Of a stretch of DNA of 64,000 bases, positions 36,505 through 46,482 are shown one piece after another. Every line of letters begins with the position of its first letter. Position 1 is the stretch's first letter. The stretch comes from BQWY01 sp046351095 (GTDB taxonomy: Bacteria; Nitrospirota; Nitrospiria; Nitrospirales; Nitrospiraceae). A model generated the notes under the pieces. The model was not told the origin of the DNA, did not search any database, and saw only the letters and a list, made by a program, of their open reading frames with translations. The stretch is taken from NCBI GenBank assembly GCA_046351095.1, contig JAXLZC010000001.1, forward strand, positions 2,046,001-2,110,000, written 5' to 3'. The position numbers and the translations under genes were made by a program.

Positions 36505-37206
36505 ATGCGTTACAAATTGTTGTGCACTCTGCTCATGGTTCTTCTCGCGGTCGCGATCGCCGGCAACCCGACACAGGCGGCGGCATCCGCCGCAGCGCAC
36601 GTGCAGGGACCGGCGCCGACGATCGTCGCGTTCGGCGACAGTCTCACCGCCGGCTTGGGTGTGCCGACGGATCGCGCCTATCCCGCGCAACTCGCGCAAC
36701 GGTTGGAAAAGGAGGGGTTTCCGCACCGCGTGGTGAATGCGGGCGTGAGTGGCGATACGACAGCGGGCGGCCTGCGGCGCGTCGGCTGGGTGCTGCAGAA
36801 TCATCCGCAGATCGTCATCCTGTCGCTGGGCGCCAACGATGGACTACGCGGCTTAAAAATCGACGACACGCGCCGCAACCTGGAGGGCATCATCGAGCAG
36901 CTCCAGGCGGCGAAGGTGCAGGTCATTCTCGCGGGGATGAAGCTGCCGCCGAATTATGGGGCGGAGTATATAGCGTCCTTCGAGGCGATGTTTCCCGCCC
37001 TCGCCGACAAATACCACGTCCCCCTGATTCCATTTTTATTGGCGGGGGTGGCGGCCGATCCGTCGTTTAATCAAGCGGACGGGATCCATCCCACCGAGGA
37101 CGGCTACCGCATCGTGACCGAGACGGTCTACCGCACGCTGGCTCCGCTAGTGGCTAAGGCGGGATCGCCCACCGCGCCGACGACCTCCAAGCCGACCAAA
37201 AAATAA
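36505..37206 (+). CDS. tesA: Secreted SGNH esterase/lysophospholipase, TesA-like
   Basis: Hydrolyses ester or thioester bonds of lipids in the periplasm. A signal peptide ends near residue 26; block I AFGDSLTAG has nucleophile S46; block III GANDGLRG gives the oxyanion asparagine; block V DGIHPTEDGY has D192 and H195. 233 residues. The divergent position to a YbbAP-like transporter is conserved in many bacteria, which suggests a shared lipid-related task. Confidence 0.9.
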   Translation: MRYKLLCTLLMVLLAVAIAGNPTQAAASAAAHVQGPAPTIVAFGDSLTAGLGVPTDRAYPAQLAQRLEKEGFPHRVVNAGVSGDTTAGGLRRVGWVLQNHPQIVILSLGANDGLRGLKIDDTRRNLEGIIEQLQAAKVQVILAGMKLPPNYGAEYIASFEAMFPALADKYHVPLIPFLLAGVAADPSFNQADGIHPTEDGYRIVTETVYRTLAPLVAKAGSPTAPTTSKPTKK

Positions 37207-37253
37207 AACGCCCACCGGGCAGAGGGACACATCCCCCGACCCGGCGGGCGTTT
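37206..37253. terminator. Bidirectional terminator between the esterase and a small membrane protein gene
   Basis: AAACGCCC-A-CCGGG pairs with CCCGG-C-GGGCGTTT across a 20-base loop, 13 base pairs with one A/C mismatch. A-tract on one side and T-tract on the other let it serve both converging genes. Confidence 0.85.
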
Positions 37254-37283
37254 CACGAATTCGAGCAATAGCGGGGAAACGGC

Positions 37284-37460
37284 TTACGACTGCTTCTTGA
37301 AGAACGTGTCCCACACGCCGTAGGCGAGAATCAACCCGATGATGACATAGTACATCCCGGTGATGCCGCTATAGTCCGGCGGTCCTTCGGACACGTTCGC
37401 CGAGGCGACCGACGCATTCAATACCGCGACCATCACGATTCCAAGCATCCGCTGCAACAT
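37284..37460 (-). CDS. 58-residue single-span membrane protein, unknown
   Basis: Begins MLQRMLGIVMVAVLNASVAS, a likely signal peptide or first membrane segment, then a short polar stretch (NVSEGPPDYSG), a hydrophobic helix (MYYVIIGLILAYGVW) and a charged end (DTFFKKQS). The GAGGAGGAG ribosome site is unusually strong and the gene has its own promoter-like boxes and terminator, which argues that this short frame is real and well expressed. Size and layout recall small subunits of membrane respiratory complexes, but no family is recognised. Confidence 0.72.
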   Translation of the reverse strand: MLQRMLGIVMVAVLNASVASANVSEGPPDYSGITGMYYVIIGLILAYGVWDTFFKKQS

Positions 37461-37511
37461 AGCCCGCTCCTCCTCTAGATGAACGTGGGATCGTCTCGAT
37501 CCAGGGCGCCG

Positions 37512-37541
37512 ATTGTACAGAAGGGGCTATCCGTCATGCAA
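37512..37541 (-). promoter_or_regulatory. Putative sigma-70 promoter of the 58-residue gene
   Basis: Minus-strand TTGCAT (37541-37536), 18-base spacer, TACAAT (37517-37512). The predicted start is about 45 bases upstream of the ATG. Confidence 0.55.
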
Positions 37542-37641
37542 GAGGCGCAAGGGCACAAACACGGCGCAGGGCGACGTGCCGATCTTCCCCCACGGAGACG
37601 ATGAAAAAGCGTGACGGCCGTGCGGAACGAACCGCGCGGCC

Positions 37642-38643
37642 TTAGGCTGGACGAGACTTGGCGAGCGTGTGGAGCGACTGCGAGACGTCCTGAAACGACT
37701 GGGCCAACTGTTCGAGGTGCGACTGACCGCGCGATAAATCGTTCGTCACACCTTTGATGTCCGCGCTGAACCGGCCGATCCCCTTCGCGAGATCGCCGAT
37801 CTTGCCGAACGCGCTCTGGTAACTCTCGACTTCGTGCTTCAGCTTATCCGTCGACTCGCGTGAGGTACGCAGATCCGCTTCGGCGCGAGCGAGTTGTTGC
37901 CGCAACTGTTCGAGCTGGTGGTCGCGCTGCGCCAGATCGGCATGGAGCGCTTGCGTCACTTCGTCCTGCTGCTGATGTTGCCGCGTGATATTCGTGACCG
38001 TCTGGACCCACTCGCCGATCACACCGGCGCCGAGGCGCGGGGCTTCGGGGAGCGGTTGATTCTGCGCCAAACACCGCATGGCAGGCTGCGCCCATTCGAC
38101 GAACGCAATCACATCGCTCAGCCGCACATCTTGATCGACCGCGCCGCCGCTCGGTGCACTGGCGCGAGGCGCCGCCGCCGGTGGAGCCGCCTGTCCGGCG
38201 CCGTTCCCATTCCCATTGCCATGCCCGTTCCCATACGACGGAACCGCCTGCGACGGCCGACCATGGCCGCCGGAGGAATGCGACGCATGCTCCGCATGCC
38301 GACCGGTGGACTGCGCCGACTCGCGATGGCCCCGCTGCGCCGCCCATCGGTGAAATTCCAACAGCACCGCCACGCAGTGTCGGCACATCGGCTGCTCGAT
38401 CAAACTACACGTACAGGCCGTGACAAGATTGCCGTCCCGCAACCGCACCGTCTGCTCGTACGTGCCGGAATTCCCGCGCACCGTCGCCGTCACATCGCGA
38501 TCGTTGGCTTCCAGCAATCGCACGCGCCCGGCTTTGAAATATTCGTGTCCCCGTTGAAAGGCCTTCGCCTCCACGATCGACTCGATCATGGCCGGTTCCA
38601 ACAATCCGATCTGGCCTGCGGTACAGGGAATGGTATTGCGCAT
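37642..38643 (-). CDS. SWIM zinc-finger protein with C-terminal coiled coil
   Basis: 333 residues. The SWIM motif CxCx(n)CxH is complete in TACTCSLIEQPMCRHC at about residues 76-91 and would bind zinc and probably DNA or protein. A Gly/Asn/Ala-rich low-complexity linker (about 110-165) leads to a helical C-terminal half: heptad-like QLRQQLARAEADLRTSRE and then a hydrophilic end. Free-standing bacterial SWIM proteins are poorly understood. Start may be M1 (38643) or M19 (38589). Isolated transcription unit. Confidence 0.78.
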   Translation of the reverse strand: MRNTIPCTAGQIGLLEPAMIESIVEAKAFQRGHEYFKAGRVRLLEANDRDVTATVRGNSGTYEQTVRLRDGNLVTACTCSLIEQPMCRHCVAVLLEFHRWAAQRGHRESAQSTGRHAEHASHSSGGHGRPSQAVPSYGNGHGNGNGNGAGQAAPPAAAPRASAPSGGAVDQDVRLSDVIAFVEWAQPAMRCLAQNQPLPEAPRLGAGVIGEWVQTVTNITRQHQQQDEVTQALHADLAQRDHQLEQLRQQLARAEADLRTSRESTDKLKHEVESYQSAFGKIGDLAKGIGRFSADIKGVTNDLSRGQSHLEQLAQSFQDVSQSLHTLAKSRPA

Positions 38644-38820
38644 GCGGGTCGTTCCAGCCGTCGAACTCTGCGGTGCGTGGCCACCATGCGCGAACGTTCG
38701 CGCATGACGAGGGACTCAGTTGCTCAAATTGACGTATTTTTTGTTGTACCCCTCGTCTAAAAACCTGTCAAGAAAACCGGCATTGTCGCCACTCGTCTTC
38801 CGCCTTCCGTCTTACCTCTC

Positions 38821-38883
38821 CCATCTCACGCCTCCCGTCTTCCCTCTCACGTCTCCCGTCTTCCCTCTCACATCTCCCGTCTT
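38821..38883. repeat. Pyrimidine-rich 21-bp tandem repeat, three units
   Basis: Three consecutive 21-base units (38821-38841, 38842-38862, 38863-38883) of the form CCCTCTCACGTCTCCCGTCTT, differing at one to three positions, with decayed copies on either side. They lie in the intergenic space between two minus-strand genes. A 24-base stretch (38835-38858) recurs exactly at 56721-56744. Confidence 0.85.
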
Positions 38884-38899
38884 ACGTCTTCCGCTTGTG

Positions 38900-39937
38900 C
38901 TACCGACACCGCGCGGGCGGACCATGGTCACCGACATCGGTCAACCAAATGTAGTCGGCGATCTTGCCGTCGAGCCATTCGCGCAACAGGTCCGCACGGT
39001 CTTGTAACGCCGACGCCATTTGAATGGTGACGATCTTCACCTGCCCATCCAGCCGACGGGCCAACCGTTTTGGAATCGGCAGATCATATTGAATGTGGCC
39101 CGTCCCGGTGTAGGTCACGAGTGGCCCATTCGCGGCATCCACCTGCGCGCGCAGTCGACGGACCTGCTCGGCCGCCGTACGCGCCATCGCCTCATCGCGG
39201 AACAGCGACGCCTCGTACATCCGTTCGAAATGCCGGTCGTCGCCGCCACCACCGTGGCAGGCCTTGAGTTGATCGAGGATCACCCCGCGATAGGCCGGAT
39301 CCTCCACGAGGTCTTGCCGAGACAGTCCCGAAGCCTTCACCTCATCCGATATGAGCGCGGCCTCCAGCCCCTGCCGCCCAACCATGCGGACCATCGGACG
39401 CGGCGCGTTCAACGCGACGAACGGCAACCGGTGCTCCTTGGCAAAGTCGACGAGCGGCGCGTAGTCCGCGTATGGTCCGCCCCAATTCTGCGTCCAGCGT
39501 GCAGAATCGAGAAACACGTCCGCCGGTTGCGGATCGGTAGAGAGCTGCCGATCCAGCGCCGCTTGCCCATCCCACGAAAACATTTCCGCTGCCAGTACAG
39601 GACGTCGGCCTTCGTCCAACAGCGCACGCGTAACGGACAGGGCCGCCGCTACATGGTGTCGGTTGTGATGCTCTTCACCGAACATCACGACATCGGCTTG
39701 CGCCAACGACCCCATCCAGCGGCGCAGCGCATCCTCATCGCCGCTTGTGACGACCGGGCGACCAGTGGAAACATCCAGAATCGTACCGACGGGGAAGTTA
39801 GGTAAAGCAGTCGGCGAGGACATCGCCTCAGCAGGAGCTTGTTTGATCGCCGCACCATCGGTCGAGGCGCATCCGGCGACAGCCATGACGCACACGAGCA
39901 GTGCAAAAAGCGGCTTCACAGATATCGGCAAAGACAT
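38900..39937 (-). CDS. ChaN-like haem-binding lipoprotein
   Basis: 345 residues. Lipobox AVAGC puts the lipidated Cys at residue 23. The body matches the ChaN/TIKI fold: DVVMFGEEHHNRHHVAAAL near the N-terminus, APRPMVRMVG, and YTGTGHIQYDLPIPKRL near the C-terminus. Family members bind haem or act as proteases; the histidines in GEEHHNRHH would be the active or metal site. ATG 39937 is chosen over 39958 for its ideal AAGGAG spacing. Monocistronic. Confidence 0.82.
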   Translation of the reverse strand: MSLPISVKPLFALLVCVMAVAGCASTDGAAIKQAPAEAMSSPTALPNFPVGTILDVSTGRPVVTSGDEDALRRWMGSLAQADVVMFGEEHHNRHHVAAALSVTRALLDEGRRPVLAAEMFSWDGQAALDRQLSTDPQPADVFLDSARWTQNWGGPYADYAPLVDFAKEHRLPFVALNAPRPMVRMVGRQGLEAALISDEVKASGLSRQDLVEDPAYRGVILDQLKACHGGGGDDRHFERMYEASLFRDEAMARTAAEQVRRLRAQVDAANGPLVTYTGTGHIQYDLPIPKRLARRLDGQVKIVTIQMASALQDRADLLREWLDGKIADYIWLTDVGDHGPPARCR

Positions 39938-40136
39938 ACAGTCACTCCTTTTGGACAATCACGCTCCATATACATATCGTCGCCCGCCTGCTGCGCGCAC
40001 GTGACCGTGCCACCATACGCAGCAGGACGATCGATCTCAAGCTGGGCGGAATCTACCGACAACGCCGCAGCTTGACGGCATCACCCGCCGCTTCCTATTC
40101 TTCGCTGGTTGCCGACACCTCGCGGCATCCATCGCC

Positions 40137-41462
40137 ATGACTACCAACGTGACCGACCATCCAACCGAGCTGTCGCCTAAGGCCTTTCGCGATCAATTGA
40201 AAGCGCTGCGCTCGACTGCGCCGACGGAATGGGATGCGTCACGCCACCTCGTCACAGACGAGCGGTTGGCGACAACTCTGGATCGTCTTGCAGATCGCAT
40301 AACAACCCGGGACGAACTCGGCGCACTTCGGTCGTCGCTGGGTGAGGCGCTGGCCGACGGACCTGATGGCCCCGCACTCGAAGAGCTCAAAACGCTCACC
40401 GGCCTCCCAACGACGAAAGCCCTCCGCGCGCTCTGCGTCTACTGCGGCCTCACCAACGAACAGGAACATCCCGCGACACCCACGGCGCAGGTGACGGATG
40501 CGACACTCGCGCGGATCGTCACCGGCACAAGTCCATTTGCCTGTCTGTTGGAATCCGCCGCACCCAGCGTGATCGATCTCGGCGCAGGCGACCTCTCGTT
40601 CGTCGATGCGCTGGCAAACGACCTGCTTCCACCGCTTCGCGCGACACAACGTCACCTCACCGTGCACGCCGTGGACCGCGTGGATCCGCAGTCCAGTCTC
40701 GGCACAGCCTATCAAGCGCCGCCCGAACGCGTGGCGCGGCTACAACAGACACCGGACCTTGCCTTTCGGTATTGGAGCAGCCTGGACATGTTCGCCTTGT
40801 CGGCGGCGAACCGACCAAAAAGTTTTTTGCCGCGCTACGACGTCGCCACCTGCTGGGCACCGGCCAATCCAACCTTTGCTTACGAACCGACGCGCCTGTC
40901 GTCAGACATCATCAGACGAGATTTGGAACAGTCGCGCGGCCGCTCGTCCACCGTCACCGTCGACGGCGAACCGGCATTGGCCGTCGAACATCGCGGACGC
41001 GAGTTGCTGTTTCCCGCCTGGAAGTTCGACATTCGTGGACCGCTCGCGCTCGTCGATCTGCTCGACCGGACGGCGGCACTCGGTGTGCTCGGCGCGGTGG
41101 ACGATGCCGTATTTTGGGAACTGATCGGGCAACTGATCGAGGAGCCGCGCGCGCGGACGCGCGACGTGGTGCTCACCGCCGAGACCACACCGACGCTGTT
41201 CGGCTCGTTGTTCGAACGACTGACGCAACTGCCGATCGGGCAGATCGTGTCCCTTGCCGACCTGACGCCGCTCCGCACGACCATCCCGCGTGTGTTGCCG
41301 ACCACCGCCACACACCCGCCGCGATCCGCCGCCATCGCCATCCGCCATGTCACGATTCGGCGCGGCGCATTTTTCCACGAGGCGCCCGCGAGCCTGACCG
41401 CGCAACGGTTTTCCGGTATGAGCGAAGAGCCGCCACCCTGGTGCCTCACGCTCGCGTTCTAA
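40137..41462 (+). CDS. Unknown protein with a methyltransferase-like glycine motif
   Basis: 441 residues, cytoplasmic, no signal peptide. SVIDLGAGDLSFVDALAND (about 143-161) resembles motif I of SAM-dependent methyltransferases, followed by a strand ending in an acidic residue (TVHAVDRVDP), as in a Rossmann fold, and RYDVATCWAPANPTF, a possible motif IV equivalent. The N-terminal 120 residues and the C-terminal third are not recognised. It is divergent from the ChaN-like gene and precedes the moxR operon by 255 bases. Confidence 0.6.
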   Translation: MTTNVTDHPTELSPKAFRDQLKALRSTAPTEWDASRHLVTDERLATTLDRLADRITTRDELGALRSSLGEALADGPDGPALEELKTLTGLPTTKALRALCVYCGLTNEQEHPATPTAQVTDATLARIVTGTSPFACLLESAAPSVIDLGAGDLSFVDALANDLLPPLRATQRHLTVHAVDRVDPQSSLGTAYQAPPERVARLQQTPDLAFRYWSSLDMFALSAANRPKSFLPRYDVATCWAPANPTFAYEPTRLSSDIIRRDLEQSRGRSSTVTVDGEPALAVEHRGRELLFPAWKFDIRGPLALVDLLDRTAALGVLGAVDDAVFWELIGQLIEEPRARTRDVVLTAETTPTLFGSLFERLTQLPIGQIVSLADLTPLRTTIPRVLPTTATHPPRSAAIAIRHVTIRRGAFFHEAPASLTAQRFSGMSEEPPPWCLTLAF

Positions 41463-41529
41463 ATCGCACACAACGTCGAAACCTCGCGCCAGTATTGGCG
41501 TCTCCCCCTGTCGAGAAAACGCGTTCGCG

Positions 41530-41558
41530 TTGACCGCCTAGATACCCTCTGCTAGACT
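41530..41558 (+). promoter_or_regulatory. Sigma-70 promoter of the moxR operon
   Basis: TTGACC (41530-41535), 17-base spacer, TAGACT (41553-41558). The predicted transcript starts near 41565, leaving a leader of about 150 bases before the moxR start codon. Confidence 0.6.
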
Positions 41559-41717
41559 TTTTTCACTACCCAGCACAACCCCTCGCGTTGCCTCGGAGCG
41601 CCGTCGCGTCGCGCACAGGATCGCCGGTTTTGCGTGCGTGCGGCTCTCGCAGGGACGCTTGGTTTTTTACGGTCGCGCAGCCGGAACGGCCGGATACCAA
41701 GGACTATCGGACAACGC

Positions 41718-42740
<1,023 letters not shown>

Positions 42741-42767
42741 TCGGTCGAGACCGACCGCACCTTCTCG

Positions 42768-44204
42768 ATGCCGCCGCACGCGCATCGGCAGGAACCTGAC
42801 GTGGCACCTTCCTCACTCACGACAGCCGACGCACCGCTGGCCTCCACGATGCCGGAGGTCGCACAAGACTCCGCCACACACGCCGACATACCGACGCCGC
42901 CGACTCCGTCTCAATGGACAGAGACCCATCGTATGCAGGCTGCCCAGGCCGATGCGACGGCATCGACACAGAACGGGCGCGGCTGGTGGGCAAACCTAAA
43001 ACAGGCGATTCGTCTGCATCCGCGCGCGACCTCCGCCCACTTCACCTCCGAAGGATCGCGCTTCGTGTTTTTTACGTTGGCCGTCGGCGTCGCCGCCATC
43101 AACACCGGTAACAATTTGTTTTATCTGCTCGTCGCCATGATGCTGAGCTTGATCATGATGTCGGGCGTGCTCTCGGAACTGTGCTTACGGAGACTCACGG
43201 TCTCCTGTCACGCACCGTCCGCGCTCTACGCGGGACAAGTCGCCTGGCTGACGGTCGCGATCACGAACGACAAACGCCGCTTGCCGAGTTTCTCCCTTCG
43301 ACTCGCCGAAGTGATTGCGGGCACCGATGCGACACGACAGGTCATGCTCGGCAGCGTCGGACCAGGCGCCACCGTCATGGCGCGGCTCCCGATTCAATTC
43401 GCCGCCCGGGGCCGCTACGCGCTGCACGGCATCAGCCTCACGACGCCCTATCCCTTCGGCCTCTTCACCAAACGACGCTTCTTGCGCACCCCGATGGCGC
43501 TGACCGTGTTGCCGCACCCGGAACCGTTACCCGCCGACCTACTGCGCGACCGCGACGGACACGGCGCCGACCATCGGACGATCCAACGCGGCTCGGGCAC
43601 CGACCTCTACAATTTGCGGCTCTATCAACCGGGCGACGATTCGCGCCTGATCCATTGGATGAGTACCGCGCGCACCTCGTTGCTTATGGTGCGGGAAACG
43701 CAAGCGGACCGCGAAGATCGTCTGCGTGTGGTGCTGTTGCCGTGGCAACCGCCGACGGATACGCCGAACGCCGATCAGACAGAACAGGCAGCGGCCTTCG
43801 AACGCGCCGTCGGCGTCGCCGCATCGCTGGTGTGGGAAGGGTTACGGAACGGCGCGCAGGTCGATCTGCAAATCGGCCACGACACCACCACCGCGCCGCA
43901 CGGCACACGTACCCATCGCGCACGCACCGTTCACTGGGACGACCCGGAGCTGACGCGACTCCTCATGCCGCTGGCGCTGTGCGAGGCGCAGCCCGCCGCA
44001 TCGCAGAATCAGACACTCAGCGACACCTGGCAAGGCGCGACGATCGTGGTCGCCCCCTCCGATGTCCGCCATCTGTTGCCGCGACTCGCACCGACCACGA
44101 TGGTGTTGGTGACGGACCAGTCGCTCGTCCGCATCGCCGGGAACGCGCCGACCGCCGTCCCGCCCGATTCGCACACACACACCGCGAGCATCCATGTCGC
44201 TTGA
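42768..44204 (+). CDS. DUF58 membrane protein
   Basis: 478 residues. A Pro/Thr/Ala-rich N-terminus (1-75) precedes two membrane helices (about 100-145). The DUF58 signature follows in the C-terminal half: DLYNLRLYQPGDDSRLIHWMSTAR. DUF58 proteins are regular MoxR partners and carry a von Willebrand-like fold. Start is uncertain because the N-terminal stretch is unusual; a later ATG at 42933 is possible. Its last codons overlap the transglutaminase start. Confidence 0.88.
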   Translation: MPPHAHRQEPDVAPSSLTTADAPLASTMPEVAQDSATHADIPTPPTPSQWTETHRMQAAQADATASTQNGRGWWANLKQAIRLHPRATSAHFTSEGSRFVFFTLAVGVAAINTGNNLFYLLVAMMLSLIMMSGVLSELCLRRLTVSCHAPSALYAGQVAWLTVAITNDKRRLPSFSLRLAEVIAGTDATRQVMLGSVGPGATVMARLPIQFAARGRYALHGISLTTPYPFGLFTKRRFLRTPMALTVLPHPEPLPADLLRDRDGHGADHRTIQRGSGTDLYNLRLYQPGDDSRLIHWMSTARTSLLMVRETQADREDRLRVVLLPWQPPTDTPNADQTEQAAAFERAVGVAASLVWEGLRNGAQVDLQIGHDTTTAPHGTRTHRARTVHWDDPELTRLLMPLALCEAQPAASQNQTLSDTWQGATIVVAPSDVRHLLPRLAPTTMVLVTDQSLVRIAGNAPTAVPPDSHTHTASIHVA

Positions 44205-46482
44205 ACGCGCCTTTCAATTCAGCACGCGCCTGCTCGTCTCCCTGGCCTTCCTCGGCCTCGCGGTGACCGCGCCGTTGGCGCTCGGCTTTCGCGCGCTCGG
44301 GTCCCTCGCCTGCGTCGTCAGTCTCTACGAGCTCTGGCGCAACAGACCGCAGACGGGATTACATACGCTCTCGATCCGCTTTTGGAACGCCGCCATCCTC
44401 GTTGCGTTCGCCTGGTTTTGGGTCGACTTCCTCTGGTTGACCGGCGACCTGTTGAACGCCGGTGTGCATTTCCTCATCGCCTTGATGGTGACGAAACTTT
44501 TCAACCTCCATCAGCGACGCGACTATCTGCAGCTCTACGCCATCAGCTTGATGATGGTGCTGGCCTCGGCGGGGATGACGACGGATCTCTGGTACGGCGC
44601 GGTTGTGATCGCCTACTTGATCACCGGCGTCTGGACGTTGTTGCTGTATCAACTACGAATGGAACTCGTTGCGCCGCGCGGCCTCCCGCATCCGCCGACA
44701 ACCGAATCTGCAACCACCGATGCGTCGGCGCACGTGCACCAACCGTCCGCCGCGACGACCATCCCGCCGCTCGACGCCGGATTTTTTTGGACGACCAACG
44801 CCGTCGCCTGCGTCTCGTTGCTCATGGCGCTCGCGATTTTTTTCAGCATCCCACGGTTCGGCACCGGCTATTTCAACAAAGGTCGCGGCGACGGCTTACG
44901 CACGGCAGGCTTTTCGGAGCAGGTGGATCTCGGCGCGATCGGCAGCATCAAGCTGGACGACACGATCGTCATGCGCGTCGAGTTGCCGGGCACACACAAC
45001 AAACCCAACGAGCCGCTGTACCTACGCGGCATGGCCTACGACTCGTACAACGGACGCTCGTGGCTCAACACCGCGCACCGCCGACGGATGCCGCAGGACA
45101 ACGCGACGCATCTGTACCAGCTGCCGCGCCAACGGCTGCTCGGAGCCGAGCAATCCGACAAACCCGATCTTGTGCAAGACATCCTTCTCGAATCGCTCGA
45201 TACGACGGTGTTGTTCGGCGCGTCCACGCCGCGCGCGATCGGCGGCGACGTGCATCATCTGCAAACGGACGCCATGGGCGGAATCTACCTGCCACAGCCG
45301 CCGCAGGCGCGCACCCAGTATCGCGTCTGGTCACGCACCACGCGGTGGCCGGAGGAGACGCCATCGTCTTCGTCATCGGTCACGGCCTATCCGCCGGAGA
45401 TCAGCCGCCACTTTCTCCACGTCGCCGATGCGTCGCCGGAGTTGCTTGCGTTCGCGCAGCAGATCACGCACGACGCCACGACACCGCAACACAAGGTCCT
45501 CGCCGTCCATCGCACGTTACAAACCGGCTACCGCTACAGCTTGGATGTCGGGCGCACCCTGTCGGACCAACCGTTGGACGATTTTTTGTTCCGGCGGAAA
45601 ACCGGCTACTGCGAACACTATGCCACCGCGATGGTCGTGTTGCTTCGGAGCGTCGGCGTGCCCGCGCGCCTCGTGACCGGATTTCTCCCGAGCGAATGGA
45701 ACGACTACGGCGGCTACTACACCGTGCGGCAACGCGACGCGCACGCGTGGGTCGAGGTCTACGATCCGACGGTGGGATGGGTGACGGTCGATCCCACACC
45801 GAGCGAACCGGCGGCGCAATCGCCGCGCTGGTGGCAACGCGGCGCAAGCCTGTGGGATACCGTACGCCTGCAGTGGGAACGAATCATCGTGCACTACAGC
45901 GCAAGCGATCAAGCGGCGGCACTGCACAGCGTGCGCGACACGACGGCGGGCCTCCACGCATCGCTCACGTCGGCCTGGCAGGCGATGACGCGGCCATTTA
46001 CGCGACTGACGGAGACTGCGAAACAGTTGGTACCGGGCGCACCGCTGGTCGGGCAGGCACTCGTGTGGCTGATCACGCTACTCGGTGGAGTGGCCCTCTG
46101 GATCGTCGCCCAGCGTTGGTACCGGAACCAGGCGAAGACAGACGACACAACGCGAGCGTCGACACAGACACCGGCGTCAGCCGCCGTGCGCGAAGCGCAA
46201 CAACTGTATCGACAGATCGACCGCGTGCTGGCCGAGAAGGGATTTACGAAGGCACCGTCCGCCACACCGCAAGAATTTTTCGACAGCGTGGGCGCGTCCT
46301 GGCGCGAGGCGGCACAGACACTGGCCGCACTGTCACAGGCCTACTACGTACGGCGCTTCGGCGCGCCATCGAATGCGGCCAATGGGTCCGGCGACACGCC
46401 TGCGCAGCATACCAACGCCGACCACTTACTCACGACCCTTCGTGCGCTCCCGGCGCCGACCGACCAGCTTCGCTCCGCATAA
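44194..46482 (+). CDS. Transglutaminase-like membrane protein (DUF3488-Tgase-DUF4129)
   Basis: 762 residues. Several N-terminal membrane helices (DUF3488), a periplasmic transglutaminase-like protease core with C473 (GYCEHYA), H517 (DAHAWVEVY) and D533 (VTVDPT), then a membrane helix near 625-645 and a DUF4129-like cytoplasmic end. This is the standard third member of MoxR-DUF58 operons; targets are unknown. Its 3' end overlaps the opposite-strand dehydratase gene by 53 bases. Confidence 0.92.
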   Translation: MSLERAFQFSTRLLVSLAFLGLAVTAPLALGFRALGSLACVVSLYELWRNRPQTGLHTLSIRFWNAAILVAFAWFWVDFLWLTGDLLNAGVHFLIALMVTKLFNLHQRRDYLQLYAISLMMVLASAGMTTDLWYGAVVIAYLITGVWTLLLYQLRMELVAPRGLPHPPTTESATTDASAHVHQPSAATTIPPLDAGFFWTTNAVACVSLLMALAIFFSIPRFGTGYFNKGRGDGLRTAGFSEQVDLGAIGSIKLDDTIVMRVELPGTHNKPNEPLYLRGMAYDSYNGRSWLNTAHRRRMPQDNATHLYQLPRQRLLGAEQSDKPDLVQDILLESLDTTVLFGASTPRAIGGDVHHLQTDAMGGIYLPQPPQARTQYRVWSRTTRWPEETPSSSSSVTAYPPEISRHFLHVADASPELLAFAQQITHDATTPQHKVLAVHRTLQTGYRYSLDVGRTLSDQPLDDFLFRRKTGYCEHYATAMVVLLRSVGVPARLVTGFLPSEWNDYGGYYTVRQRDAHAWVEVYDPTVGWVTVDPTPSEPAAQSPRWWQRGASLWDTVRLQWERIIVHYSASDQAAALHSVRDTTAGLHASLTSAWQAMTRPFTRLTETAKQLVPGAPLVGQALVWLITLLGGVALWIVAQRWYRNQAKTDDTTRASTQTPASAAVREAQQLYRQIDRVLAEKGFTKAPSATPQEFFDSVGASWREAAQTLAALSQAYYVRRFGAPSNAANGSGDTPAQHTNADHLLTTLRALPAPTDQLRSA

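Noticed and set aside
38795..38895. Possible CRISPR array
   Set aside because: The units are contiguous 21-mers with no spacers, and no cas genes are present.
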